NCBI GenBank assembly: GCA_013400155.1
Contig: VXBM01000044.1
Location: 2,195,237-2,259,236 of the forward strand
DNA: 64,000 nucleotides
Source: Helopsaltes ochotensis
Lineage: Eukaryota > Chordata > Aves > Passeriformes > Locustellidae
Reading direction: 5' to 3'
Positions within the stretch are counted from its first letter, which is position 1. Every line of letters begins with the position of its first letter. Of the stretch, positions 27,140 through 41,500 are shown piece after piece. Below the pieces are notes generated by a model. The model searched no databases. It was given only the letters and a program-made list of their open reading frames with translations, and was not told the origin of the DNA. A program made the translations under genes and the position numbers.

Positions 27140-30100
27140 TTCTAATATAGTTTTCAGTTGTATAATTCTGATATGATCTCAAAGTATAAATACATCTTGA
27201 CAACTTGTTGTTACAGGAACTGTGAGGGAACTGATGATGCTACAGATGGTGCTCACAGAGGATTAAATTTGATTCCTTGGTTGGAACAGTTAATAATATG
27301 CGTACTAGATCAGATGGTGTAGAAGAGTGAAGTAATTTAGTAATGCCAGCAATGTCATGCTTACATGCCTGATTCATGGATATAGGATATGATTATGAAT
27401 CACATGTGAAAACAAATATATCGGAGGAAACACTGACGCGATTAAAACTTTAAGTTTAAAGATATATACTATATATAATTTTATATGAAAATAATTAGAC
27501 TTTAATAAACTCCTAATTTTAGAAAATTTCAGATTATTTGTGTGAAAGTATCAGATTTTTTAAAATTTAAACTGCACATCCATAAAACTTTCTATACCTT
27601 TCATTGAACTTAAAAAAAAAAAAGGTGCTAAAATGCTTTTCCAGTGCTTCCCTACCTTCCCCTTTTTTAGTCTTGGAAGTTGTGAACTACCTTTTCAGTA
27701 TGAAAAAATCTGTGAAGTTTTAATATCAGCCGTGGTTGATATATTTTGCAGGCACTGTCTTCCAAAAAGGAGTTTAGTGGTTCATGCTCTTTCTAGCTCT
27801 TGAGCTATACTTGAATAGAAATTAGTACACTCAATATTGATTATAGGCTTTCACCTGACATCTGGAGATCAGGCTTTGGGTGTAATGTGTTAATAAGGAT
27901 GGAATTCTAAGCAAGAAAACGAGGTTTTAGTAAGAAGATGGTTACTAGCAAGTTTGCTTTTGAAATCACATGAATACGTTATCAGACATTTGAAGGTCAC
28001 CTGTATATATCGCTTTTCTCATTTCCTGACCAAATTAAGAAAGTGGCTGAAATGCTATGCTGCTGCTTTCTTAAGAGCTGACAAATTCTTGGGTAGATTA
28101 AAGTATATAATGAGGGATATGCTGCATCTTTTCCATCTTCCTGCTGTTAGAAAAGGGAGAAAGTTGTTAGAAGAGCAGTAAAGAACCAATCGGACCTAAA
28201 ATACACGAAAAGCTTAGAGGTGGGTAGTTGTATGTGCTTAGATGTGTGTTATGCCTTGTCATCAAGTACATATGAATACAAATCTGTAACTTTTGTCATC
28301 AGAGAAATAAATGTTCTGTTGACAAATTAATTCAAAATTCACTAAATCCTTTTTCTCTAAACACTTTTCTTCTGAACATATACAGAAAATAAGACTGTCC
28401 TTTTAAATTTTCTTCAGAGGGAAGGATGTGTTTATTCCAGGTGAATTCAGATCTTATTCAAAAGTCTGTAATTTTTTTTTCTTGGAGCTATTATAATTTT
28501 GTAGTGTTGATAATCACTATAGTATGCAGAGTACATCATACATTTCTGAAGATGCATTATACAGTCTTTACTACCAAATCATGAAAACTTACAATTAAAC
28601 TACTTTAAGTATTTCCCTTCTTGGTCTTGTATTAATAAATATAAGTAAAGTGAAAGAGACTTTTCTGTTACTGAGACTAAGTATCAGACATTTGGCATCA
28701 AGTTTTTACACTGAATATCCATCCATATGTGTTTGTAGGTACCTATAGTAAGTATCACAGAAGTACAAATAAGGTTAGAAAGAGTAAAAAACAGGATTTT
28801 AGGGGCTTGCGTAAGATGCATCTCCCAGTTTCCTCTCGTCCTGCTTTGTTAGGGTTGGCAGGAGTTCCTCTTCTAAATCAGTCTACTTTGACCATTGTAT
28901 ACAATAATTGTCGAACTTCCTCTTCCCTTCAAACTGTGTAATTGCTCAGGGAGGGTGTGGGAAGGAGATGGAAAAGCCATGAACTCATCTTCTTGATTTT
29001 TATTTAGTCAGAGCAGCATTGTAATTTTAATAATTAATTTCCTATCAGTCTAAACGAAGTATTTATGCTGATATTTTCATCTTGACAGAATGATCCTTGA
29101 TGTGATTAATGCATTCAACGCCCTTTTTGCAACTTCCTTTTTAAACAAGTATTGCTGATTTGGAATAGTTGCTTTTAATGCAGTTACATTAAAGCAAAAT
29201 TAATTTGCCATCGGATCTAATTCTCTAGGGAATTCCTGTCATATATTTTCCTTTGAGTTACTGTTTATCTGGGTACGAAGGTCTTAAATATTTTTCTGAG
29301 ATAGTGTGTGATGTTTTGAATGTCTTAAGGAGTGATCAGAAAATTAAGTGCCTGCTGCTTCTTTTTAAGCCTTTATCTTGGAAAGATTAGAAAAGCTTTA
29401 ATAATCCTGTCTTAACACTTGATTTTGTTAATAACATTATTTGACTGAATTTCTACTTTAAATAAACTGATCTCACTGATATTCTTTTTTCCCAGTGTAT
29501 AGAGAATGAAGTTCAGAATTAGACAGCTTTCTTGTGGGTGTGGAGAAAGCAGAGATGAGCTAGTGGTGATTTAAGAAAAAAATCAAAGCCTTGTTTGCCT
29601 CATCAAGTTTCTATGCGGGGGAGAGAATCTAACTGATCTGAATATATGAAAAGGTACTGAAATAGCAGAACAAATGGACACCTTTCAATAGTGACAAAAT
29701 CAGATTTGAATATCATGCAAAAACCGCTTGTTACATATGGAAGCTGTAATGATTTATTTTAAGGTTGTTTGAAATGTCAGTTTTTTACTGAAGGTGTTCA
29801 GTGGATTTTAACAATCATGGCAGTTTTCGGATAGCTTATCTGCAAATAGTTTGGAGCTTCTGTTGATTTTTTTTTTTTAAACTGCAGTGTTACCAGTCAC
29901 TAAACATTACACATGTATTCACAAACAAGTGCTCCAGATACCAGACTTAGCAGTCAGGAGTTTTATCTATTAATTTAATTACTCTTATTGCATGAGTTTA
30001 TAGAAATCACCTGAATTTGTAATACAGAGCAATGGAAAAGCCTAATGTGAAACATTTTCAAAATCTTTGGGGACAACAATGTTCTGAATTTCCTTTCCTG

Positions 30101-33100
30101 TTGCACCCCTTCCCCTTGTCCTGCTGTCATTAGTATTATTGCATTTTCCTTTTCAGGAAGCTCATTTAAGTAACATCACTGTTGTGGTTAGAAGATAAGG
30201 TATTCTACGCTTTTTGTCAAAATTTTGTCTGATGGGTTTTTTTTTTAATTATTTTAGTGGAAAGCTGTGCTGTAACGATGAACTTTTATTTAAATAATTA
30301 GACTAAAAAAATAATGTCACAAATTACTTCATCAAGTTAACTGTTAGGTGCTGCTCAGCCTACTTGCCATATGGAGGAGTTTAATTATTAAGAGTAGGAG
30401 TGATTTGCTTTGGGAGCTTTTAATTGAAAGATTAAAAGAAGCTCACTCTGAGGCTGTCTCAAGCATTTGAAGATTTTAGTGACACCTTATGTAAGGATTT
30501 CATATAACCACATCTTTGCCTTTACTGTGAAAAATTTTTTTTGGAACGTCGGGTAAAATTTTTGAAAACACTTGCTTTTCAGTATTTTCATTAATCCCTG
30601 TTCTATCTGACACTCCAATTTGTACTCAGGCCTTCAAAAATTGTTGTTCTCATAAAGGTTTTTTGCCTTGAAAGGTGTCACTGAATTGGTTAAGAAACTG
30701 CAACTTATTAATGTATGTGTAAAACAGAAATGAAAGAAAATGGGAATCCCAATTAGGTGAATATTCATTTGGCAGGGGTTGGACATATTGTGGACACCTC
30801 CTTTGTTACTGGAAAATGCAAAGAAATCCACTTCTGTCATCGTGGCATATGGAAGCATAGTTATTTTAAGATGAGAGTATGTACTTAGGAAGCTGATGCT
30901 TTATAGTGCTTGCCTTTTCTGTGAGGCTTCCCTTTATTCCATATGGCTTTTTAGGAATGAGGAATCATAAACCTAGCGCAACATAGTACACTTCTGAATT
31001 CATCAGTAAAAGACAGGCATGGAAACCCTGCGGGTTTCCACAGGACTGCCATATGTTATTATAAAAAACATGCTTTTCTTGGTGGATGCTGAACATCCTC
31101 AAAGAACCAAAATGATGTGTGGTAGTCAGTCTCTTGAAATAACTCCCAATTACTACGTTGCTCTGAGTGAATTAATAGGAAAATTTAAAGGCATTTAAAT
31201 TTTAGATTTGGAAGTGTCTACCTGATTCCAGGTACTTGTGAAAAATCATGAAGCTTCTGTGCGTCCCTGTATTCTTTAAAAGGCACTTTCAGGCATTAAG
31301 AATTTACAGACTGGAACTGCAAACACTCATGGTTGGAGTCATTCTGTCAGGCTTGGCACAGCTGTGTAGCCAGTAGCTCTTGTACTTCAGTGTCTGTACA
31401 CACCAAGAGTAGACGTGGGAGAGAACTGCAGGCTTATTCCCTGTTTGTTGGTCTGTCAGTACTTTTTATTCTGAAGTCTGTAACATTTGCAGCTGTTTAG
31501 GGAGAAGCAAATGCAAGACGGATGAAAGACTGAGGTGCATATACCTTTTTGCTTTGGAACCTTTTCTGATTGTGTATTCCTAAATAAATTTCAGAGGCTT
31601 TGCTGAGATGAGCGTTTGAAGATAAGGGTGTAATTAATTTTCCTTACTGGGTTGTATTGACAATGTCACGTTTTAAGTTTAACTTCTGTTGTCTTTAGGA
31701 AATGGAATAAAGAGGTGTGAATCTAAAATTGAGGGGAATTTCAAACTGAAATTCTTTTTGTAGTCTCACTTTATTTAAGTTCTCACTGAAGAAGATTGGG
31801 GTGGGGGGAAAGGGTGTGAAGCGTTATTTTCCCTTTATCTGTAAAAACAAAATTTTCTTGGGTTGGATAACTGTGCTTGGTTCGCTGGCAGACTGTCTCC
31901 TATGGGAGTCTCCTGTGGACTGGTGGGGACTTTCCCCGTTGCCTTAGAGCTGGGAGGAGTTACTGACCGCCTCAAGGCGGGAGGAAGGTTTGTTTCTAAA
32001 TCCTCTGCCAAGTTTGTTGAGCCATGAGTCTGACATTTAGTTTTTAGGAACACATTCCTTTCTTATTATGACCAGTATTTCTGAAACTTCCTTGCTTCTG
32101 AACAACATGAAAAACTGAGGTATAAAATAACGTGTGCCTGGAGTGATACCTGCTGTGCTTTTATGCCTCTTGTCCACCTTGTGTCTTTTGTTTCCTTTGC
32201 TAATTCTTCTGTGCTTTTCATTAAAGGAAAGCTCAAATTCCAACCTGTTGGTTTATTCCCTGAGTGAATTTATCATCTCTGCTCTTTCCTGTGGTGATGA
32301 TTTTGGACTAAGCGTATTTATGACAACGCACCAGACTAGGATGGAGAAATTGGTCTAGACATTAAATTAGGCCTGGCCTTAAAGTACAAGAGAAAGTTTG
32401 GAATCCCAGAACATCTTCAATAGTGTTGATTCAAAGTGAAAAACTATTTACTAGTCCTGTGATTTGTTGTGGGACTTTAAGGCTATATTGTGTTTGCTGT
32501 GTCTTGAGATATTTTCTCTTGGCTTTTGTCTTAAAAACTTCCCACACATCCAGTTAACTAACCATACTCCATGTAGTATTAATTTGAATTATTTTTGCCA
32601 TGCAATTGAGGCAAACTACTTCATGATAAAATATTTTGCAGAACTGCAGATGATTAAATTTCCATCAGCTGTTTTTTGGATTTGGTAGGGCTCCATAGGC
32701 ATGCTTGTGAAATGTTTTTCACTTATTTTTGAGTAAGACTGTGGCTTTGTAGTTTGAGATTGTTCTCTGAGGAAGGGGATGACGATTGTTGTCAGTCTAA
32801 ATGTTTAATTTTACCTGATGGAAATAAGCTTGAAAATAAACCTAGATTCTCTTTAGAATGGGTTAATTTTTATTACAGTTGACGTATAGTCCTACTCTGT
32901 TTCTCAGTCCCAAAAAGAGCAATTGGCACTCTGTCGGCTCTTCAGAGAGAGATCAAGTGTTCTTGGAGCCAGCACATGGGACATTTGAAGCACAAGCAGC
33001 CTGTTTACTTCTCTCAAGAAAAGCCATAGCTCTTTAAAGTGCCTTCATGCTTAAATATCCTAAAAAGGCATATTTAAGATAAGTACCCTGATTAAGAGAC

Positions 33101-35403
33101 TGATCAGCCTCAGTTCTGAGAAAATGTAACTCTGAGAAAACCTTTCTGATCTGAAAAACTGGGCTTTCAGCTGAACAAAATGAAAAAACATTTGAGTGGG
33201 TGCTTGCAAACTGTGAACACATGTATCTGAAATTTACTCCCATGTTAGAATAGAATTAAGTAAAAATTAAACAAGTTGGGTGTGTTTGAGGGATCTGTTT
33301 ATGTTTTGACAATTACACTTTCTTTTAATTTAAGATACAGTGTAGATCAAAACTTGTAATAGAAAGATTGTTCTTCTGATATGATTGTATTTTAATAAAA
33401 TAATATTTTTTATTCATGGCCATGGGAACTTAATTATAAGAAAAACTTTGAGGTGATTCATTATTATTGCAAGGGAAACCTTTCTACCCGAAGCACCCTG
33501 TAATTGCAGGAATAGGTCCTTTAACCCTTCCAATGATAATAACTTTTTCATTGCAAGGCAAAAATCTAAAGGCTAAGTATTGTGCAAATTAAACCTTTTG
33601 TAATAAACCAAGAATGGACAAATAAAAATATATTTTTTAAATTAAAACCCCCACTGCATAAAACATCAGTTGCATTCCACTGCTTGTGATTGGTCTGGTT
33701 TAATATTTAGTAATAAATAATAATATATTTTTAGTAATTAAATATTCATTAATATTTACTATTGAGTAATGCAGTAACTGATAAATACAGAAATCTGTCT
33801 TTGAATTACATGAAGTAGTTCTAAAAGTAACACCTCTCATTTCTTGGACAGACAGTGTCAGTGAAATGTTTGAGTTTTTCTGCTGACTTTGTTTTTTTTT
33901 TTGTCTGTTTTTAATTGATGCATGGAACAGATAATAGATTTCCATTAACTCCTGTATAATAAAACCTAAGTATGAACTAAGAATGCATTGACTCATGTCT
34001 AGCTGTGGAAACCAGTCCTGTTAATTATGTGTCTGAGATTCTAGCTATGTCATGGTTGTTATCTTTGCACTTCCTGCTTTGTAACCTTATGCATTCCTTT
34101 ATTTTAATTTTTTATTATTTTAAGATTTATATTAGACAGAAAAGCAGAATCATGCTAATCCAGCTGATGTGAAATTGTAAACCAAAAATTTTATTTTTCT
34201 CTGAAAACATTTGATTCCTCTCTTTTTCTAGATATGCTTTCTTTACTTATATGTGAGCCTTTTAATAAATTCTATAGCAACATGAAAGCTTAATTCTTTG
34301 ATAGATTAGAAGCAAAAATTACTCATATGTTCCCTCAATTACTCGTATCCTCCCAATGCAATTTACTTGCATTGATATGCTTTAAGTATAGTGTAATGGT
34401 TTATGGAACTAGTCAGTGCATTTTTATAATGGCTATTACAGTGGGAATTCACTACCTTATTAAAGTTCAACTTTGAAAAAACGATTTCTGTATCCTTCTC
34501 ACCTTCTGTTCTTTGCTGGTGTTCAGTATATCAGAATTAATGTAATAGCTGCTATTAGTTAATGCCAAGGTCTGCGCAGAGTCACTGTGGTGATGGTTGA
34601 TCATCATGCATTGTAGAATTTTTGAGCATTTGGCATTTATCTTGTAGAAGGGAAGGATTTAACAATTTGATGTGGTGCAAGCTGGGCCATCAGATGAGCT
34701 CAAATCATGAGCCTTCAGTACTGAATGCAAATGAAAATGTACTATTTTTGACTTGGAATCCTGCTCTACAGTGACTGCAGTTTGCGAGCAGAGTGTACAG
34801 GGCTAATACATCGTGTACTGCTATCAGCTGAATTTTCTTTGCAGTGCTTTCTGTTCCTGCAGTGCTCGAGTATTTCGTGTTCAGTAGTACTACGTATTTA
34901 GAATTTGATCTACAATGTGATTACCCTCCCTTTGTTATCTGTTTATGAAACTGATTGTATGATATGACAATTCCTTTTCTTTTCCTCCACTGCTCTTTGT
35001 TTCATTCAGACTTTCGAAAAGGAGGTTGGGAAATGCGGTAGCTCTATTTGCCACTGCACTGACATAAGCTAAAGGTGGATGGTAAAAGAAAAAATTGAGA
35101 GAGTAAGTTACTGGGATGGAAGAAATAAATTGTAGAGTCAAAGCTATTCCAGCCTGTTTTTTGGGACTCCTTCCTGAATAAAAAGAGTTGATTTGCACAC
35201 ACAAGCCTTTCACTTTTTTTGTACAATTACTATTTTACAGTTACATTTGGTATCTGTTGCCTGGTGATTATGTGCAGTGAAGTACATGTACACAGTACAG
35301 AATTTTAAACCCTGTGTTTTGCTTGGGAGCTTTATATTCTGAAGTGAAAGTAAATAACGTTTCTATTGTGTTGTTCTGGTTTTTCTTGTCCTCCTCACTT
35401 TAG

Positions 35404-35534
35404 ATCCCTGCAGTTCACTCAGCCCACCGTGCTTTACTGAGGAGGACCGATTCAGCCTAGAAGCTCTCCGCATGATCCATAAGCAAATGGACGATGACAA
35501 AGATGGTGGTATCGAAGTAGATGAAAGTGATGAG
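35404..35534 (+). CDS. STIM2: STIM2 exon 2: luminal EF-hand
   Basis: The exon starts with the last two bases of a split Asp codon (phase 1) after a TTTAG acceptor and ends at a GAG|GTAAGA donor. It encodes residues 1-44, including the motif SPPCFTEEDRF and the Ca2+-binding loop at 35490-35525. Loop positions 1, 3, 5, 7, 9 and 12 are Asp30, Asp32, Asp34, Gly36, Glu38 and Glu41, so it is canonical and should bind Ca2+. As I recall the human protein, the loop ends EVEE where this one has EVDE. The two cysteines (3 and 10) match the conserved luminal pair. The exon is isolated between two long introns. Confidence 0.96.
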
Positions 35535-38500
35535 GTAAGAGTAAAAAAACCTTTACTTGTGCATACATGAGGTCTTTTTTAGCCTTTTGTTTTGTACAGC
35601 TGCTCTGTATCTTTCAGCACTTGAATAGTTGTTGCTGTTCTTCTTAATTTAGCCCTTTCCTGAGACAAATATGGAAGGAAAGTCTAATTTCTGTATTTGT
35701 CTGAAATGGGATATTACTGTCCCTTGTTCTAGCCTAAGGGAAAATTTTGTATGATTGTGTATAAAGGCTGCTACTTTTGTGATTGGTGTAAGAAGTGGGC
35801 AAAGGGGAAAGGTTTAGCTTGCACTAAGGCAGTAATGTGATCTATTGCTTGTTGTTACGGTTTCTTCACTCAAAATTTTCTTGGTGAAGGCAAGAAGGTA
35901 GCATAGGATAGCGCTGGGCTATCCTATTTTAGATCTGTTGCAGGCACTTCATGGTGTAAAACAATACCTGTTGCCAGAGAGCAGTCTAGAAGAAAGATTT
36001 CTGGTTTTGTTTACATTTTACAGGCAAGTATTAAGAACATCATGCTTACTAATGGTAAATTAAGTCCCACAACCTAAGGAAGTTTTCTGTGACTGTGCTT
36101 GAATGAGTTTGATAGGTAGGCTCCTGGTGGTCTTGGCAAAGGACTTGCCCTTGCATTTGCTCAACTTTACCATTGGGATTCTCAAAATTACTGGGTAGGA
36201 ATGGAAATGTGCTTTTGTTGTTCTTGCTTATTTTGCTTTCTGGCTGTTAGGCAAGCACTTGAGAAGCAAGGGCAGTGAAAATGTCCCCTAAAAATGAGGG
36301 TACTGTCATGTGTTTCTGACACCATTCTCACTGTAGGTGAATGGGAGAAGAATCTTGGTCCATTTTGTCATCTTTTATTATATCTAGGGAAAGACTGTTT
36401 GCCCTGAATGAGTTATGAATTATCATTGTCAAATTTAATGTGATGGTACCTACTTTTCTGTGTGCCTATGTGCAGACAGCATCAACATGCCCCATCCAAC
36501 CTGACCCTGATCTCTTCCAGGGATTGAGTCATCCACAATGTCTCTGTGCAACCTGCTCCAGTGACTCTCTACCCTCTGAGTAAATTTTTCCTAACATATA
36601 GTCTAAATTTCTCCTGTTTTAGTTTAAAACCATTCTCCATTGTCCTGCCACTATCTGCCTGTGTAAAAAGTTGCTCTCCCTCTATTTTATACCCTTCTTA
36701 TATGTACTGAAGGTTGCAAAAAGATCTTCCTGGAACTTTCTCCAGGCTGAACAGCCTAGCTCTCTCAGCCTGTCTTAAGACAGGTGCTCCAGTGCTCTGA
36801 TCATCTTGGTTGGCTGGACTTGTTCCAACAGGTCAATGTCTTTCTTGTGCTGAGGACCTGGAGGCAGCACTCCAGGTGGGATCTCACAAGAGCAGAGCAG
36901 AGGGGCAACATCACCTCCCTCGGCCTGCTGGTCACTCCTCTTTGAATGTAGCCCAGGATGCAGCTGACTTTCCGGCCTGTGAGTGCACACTGTTGGCTCA
37001 TGTTCAGCTTTTCATCCACCAGCACCCCCAAGTCCTTGGTAGAGCTGCTCTCAATGACTTTTTCCAGTCTGTGCTCATGTCTTGGATTTCTCCAGTGTGG
37101 GTGCAACACCTTGCCCTTGGACTTCATGAGGCTTTCATGGGCCCGCTTCCTAGGTTTGTCCAGATCTTCATTACATCTCTTCCTGCTTTTATTTCAGCTA
37201 TGCTGCTCAGTTTAATGTCATCTGCAAACTTGCTGAGGATGCACTTGATCTCACTGTCTGTGTTGTTGATGAAGGCATCAAAGAGTCCTTGTCCCAAGAG
37301 AGAGCCCTGAAGGGCACCACTCATCAGTGGCCTCCACCTGGACATAGAATGATTGACAGCTATGCCCATTCAGGCAGTTCATTATCCATCAAATGGTCCA
37401 CCCTTCTAATCCATCTCTCTCCAGTCTGGGGATAAGGATGTGTGGCACTGTGTCAAAGGCCTTTCAGTGGTCTAGGTAGATGACATTTGTTTGGTGTTCC
37501 CTCATCAACCACTGCAGTCACCCCGTCATAGAAGGCCACATGATCAGACACTGCGCTTATTAATGCTGGGCTGGATTGCCTCAGATCCCCCCCTCGTATG
37601 TGCTGTAACATTGCTTCCTTGAGGATCTGCTCCATGATCTTCCGAAACAGAGGTGAGCCTCAATGGTCTTTATTTTCTCAGGTCTGTGTTTCCTCTCTTT
37701 TTCAACAGGAGTGATGTTTCCATTTTCCCAGTCACCAGGGACTTCACCTGACTGCCATGACTTTTCAAAAATAATGCGTATAGTCTACCTTTGTTATTGC
37801 AGAATGTTTGGGACAGGCACAGTTCGGTCTGCAAACTGAATCATTAAGTGATGGAGCGTGAGCTTCCTGAGGAAATTCCCAAACTTCCACTTTGATTGTT
37901 TCTCTTGTATGGTATTTTTTATACATTGAAGTTGACACAGTTAAAAGAAAATACTGAAACACTTATACATTGGAAACATTTTGTTAGTATTCAGAAGATT
38001 TGTACTGGTTTCCAGTGGACCATCTTTATATCTGACCTTAAGTTTCTTCCTGTTCCAGAGAAAGCAACAGAAGCTACTCTAAAATCCTGTTTAAATGGCT
38101 GAAATTATAATAGTTGATGAGGCATGCTGTTCAGCTGGGGATGATGAGTGAAACTATATGTTCAAACTACACATTGTGCATAAAATAAGATGACTTAATT
38201 GTAGCCCTTGTTTCTGCTAGTTCATTTTTTAATTATTGCAGAAGTAGTTAAGAACCCACTCCCTGCAAAGTTGCATTTTTCTACATATAATTTCCATGCA
38301 AATCAGTGCGTGAATATGTATTTGCATTGTCTTTCTTCTAAGACATTAAATGCAAACCTGAAATTAATGAGAAATGTGGTTTAATTGCAAGTTCAGCTAG
38401 TAACCTCTGTTTTTCTTGTAGTGCTTTTACTAAATCTTTACCATTATCTTAAAAGATCTACATTTACGCAACATAGTTACATAGTTACCTGATTAAAGTA

Positions 38501-41500
38501 GGCCTGAATATGTACTAAATATGTCCTATTAATATTTCAGAACCAGAGGGGTTTTTTTTGTTCTGTCACAGTACATAATGCTGCTTATCTTGATTAAGAA
38601 TGAGGACTGATAATTAAAAAACCCACTTTATTAGAAGTAAAGCTTACATGAAATACAGGGATTTTACTTAACAGCAGGGAATGGATTTTCTGTTTTATGC
38701 TGGATGGTTTTTACTTGCAAGACTCCTGAAGAGCAGCATATTGAATATGTTGATTAGATGTTCATTAGCTTTTTACTTGGCAGGAAGAATGTGACAAAGT
38801 AGAATAACTTTCTGCTCTTTTACGAACACTACAACAGTGTTACAAGGGTATATTTACACCAAGGAAGGAAGTTCTTGTAAATAAGTTATTTTGAGACAGG
38901 AAGGTAAAAAGAGCTAAAGATGTTGAACTATTTATTTTAACTATTTTAATTTGCTAATCCAGTTAACTCCCAACAGTGATTCCAGACATTTCATCTACAC
39001 ACAGTTTATTTTTCCTAATGTTTTCATGCCCTGTTTTAGGTTGTAGCTTGTTTTTCCTCTGTAAAATGAAGGTCCACATAAAAGCATCCTGTAAAGAAGG
39101 GGTTTTTCCAGGATATTAGAAAATTTAAATGACGATGTTTCTTATTTCCTCAAAAATTGTCTGATGTTGGGAGACCTTTTGGACGCGCTTTGTATGAACT
39201 GGAAAGAAACTTGTATTTGACTTGATAAAGTTGCTGTGAGGAAACCTGATCTAAATTTTTAGCGTAGGATTTAATAGTCAGTAAAACATGAGGGATTTTG
39301 TTGAACTCTTCTAAGGACGTTAGAGGGGCTCTAGTTTTTCTTTATTATTTGGTATGGTACAGCATAAAAAAGGAAAAAGGAAGGAAAAAAGCCCTCTATA
39401 TTTATTATGAGGGCAGGCTAGTATGAATTTTCCCATCGGACCTAGCTGCTGATATTGTTACTTCATATGTCAAGGAGTGCAATTGTTTGAGCTGGTTTTG
39501 AGAGGTAGGCTGTAAACGGGTAACTGAAAGGGAGAGCATGGTATTACTAACTGAGGTTTTAGTCATGCGTTGGTGGGAGGCTATCTGCCTCAGGAAGCAT
39601 CTGTTGCACCATGGGAATGTGTTTTGTTTTAATGACGAGACACAAGCAATAAAACAGACTTATTGTATGTTCACTATTTACATAGGTTTTTCCTGTCTCC
39701 AAAGAACCTCCCTAAGCAGGTCCTACATAGTTATTTCCTCAAGGAATCTCTCTGTAGTACTAGAATAAGTTAATTCTAGTACTAGATAAGTTTTTGAAGT
39801 ATTAGTATCTTATTGTGTGTCTGATGTCTCACGAAGCTAAGGCCACAAATGTACAGTTTGGCATGGTATCTCTGGATAGATCACTGCATATTTTGCTTAA
39901 GTTTTTTTAAGGAGTTAACTGGAATTGTTACTTTATAAAAAAACCTGCAACTGAACAAACCCCATACAAAAGCACCAACACCCTGCCCCACACCTTTCTC
40001 CCCCACAAAAGACAAAAAAGTGCAGTAAGGAGAAGAGACTGCAGCATTGAAAGCATCAGAGAGTAGCTTTTAGCAGGATGGTCAAAGAAGTTGGAACCTC
40101 AGAGATGATATGCCGAAGTGACTGACTTAAAAATATTGTCTGGAGGCAAGAATCAAATAGAATCTAACTTTAGTGGCCTAAACCAGGGAAGATGATTCTC
40201 TTCTATACGGCGATTAAAGCAGGAAAAGTAGCTAGTATGGTCTGGAATGGTAATAACTATTATAGCACTTCAGCTGTAGTAAGTTTGACAGGGATAGTCT
40301 TCATTTTGTTCTCTGGAAATATACTCTCAGCAAGATGTTAAATGTCCTTTCGAGTTCCCTTAGTATTTTGTTTTTGTCTTTGTCATTTATGTAATAGAAG
40401 TCCTTAAACTGGAGTTCATATTTCTGTAAACAACTTAATATTTTGGTGTCAGCTGTTTAGGCAAGATTCTGCATGTGGAAAAATATGCGCTGCAGTAGTT
40501 CAGAAACTGAAGACATTAGAACTGTTTTTTCATGACACTGGGATGGCTCCTGAGTTTGTTTTACATCCCCCAGTGCAAGACATTCTATTACAAACATTCA
40601 TCTTTCAAACAAGGATTTTGAGCTTCCTAACCAGTGCAGCAAACCTTTGCCCCCTAAGCTACTGTGTTACTTTTAAGTAAATTAAGGAATTTGTTGTGGC
40701 TCTCTTAATAGAGGTCTTTTAAAAATTATGTTTTGCATTCAACTGGTAATGTATTTGTCCCCAGGCAAAATATATTTTAGTTTCCTGAAGTTTTGTAAGC
40801 AACTCTGAACGTGTCCAGACAATTTGTTTTTGCAGAGCAGGATAAGGAGCCAGGTCTTGTGTGAAGACATGGATGGAGTTAGTTCACAGCTGCGCCTGCC
40901 CAAAGAAGCTCTGTGGAGAAACAGCAAGTGTTATCATGGGTACAGTAGCATAGAAACCTGTTCCAACGTGGTTTGGACTAGACCTACCTCACGCTTGCCT
41001 TGCCTCCTTGGATGTGCTTAAGCTAATATGTAGCTGTCTGCACCTCTTTATTTAGTCCTGCTACAAAGAAATGATCCCTTGGAAATTCTATCTTGGCTTT
41101 GCAGAGATTGCAAAGTTTACTTTGCAGTAGATAGCTACAGTTTTGTTTTGAGCTGTAGGAACTTTTTTCAATAGAATGTGTAGGTTATTTAAGATATACT
41201 TCGTAATGCTTTCCTCTTTTCTGGCTGTGTTCTACGTTTTTCTAGTCATGTTTTATTAATGATTATTAATACTATTTAATATGTTTTCTTATTTTACTTT
41301 ATAGCATCTTTAGAAGCCATTTCTGTAGGGTAGGCAGTCATACCTGAATCATAGTATGTTGCCTTTTAGAAACACATCTGCCATAATAATTTAGTCAGTA
41401 TGTGTGACATTGCAATAGCTGCAGCAAATCTTGTAGCAAAGAGATGTGAGGAAATGTACTAAAAGGCTGAAGTTGTAACTTTTGCAGGTTTTCCCTTTGA

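Larger units (their letters stand above)
81..35403 (+). other. STIM2: STIM2 intron 1 (3' part)
   Basis: This long AT-rich stretch ends in an acceptor (pyrimidine-rich run, then TTTAG at 35399-35403) directly before the exon 2 coding sequence. The open frames inside it are short, lack codon bias or family resemblance and are consistent with chance. Recognisable contents are the tRNA-headed SINE at 9388-9524, T tracts at 6545-6591 and 14561-14647, small hairpins at 24639-24671 and 27101-27139, and a few short direct repeats. No other element or gene could be identified. The upstream limit is unknown because exon 1 is not seen. Confidence 0.8.

Noticed and set aside
31835..32053. 72-codon minus frame, Pro/Ser-rich and somewhat GC-rich
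   Set aside because: It could be part of an unrecognised repeat, but I cannot match it to any family and no element ends are visible.
36810..37310. 166-codon + strand open frame, the longest in the window
   Set aside because: It is the reverse complement of CR1 ORF2; the minus strand carries the FADD reverse-transcriptase motif and typical CR1 sequence.
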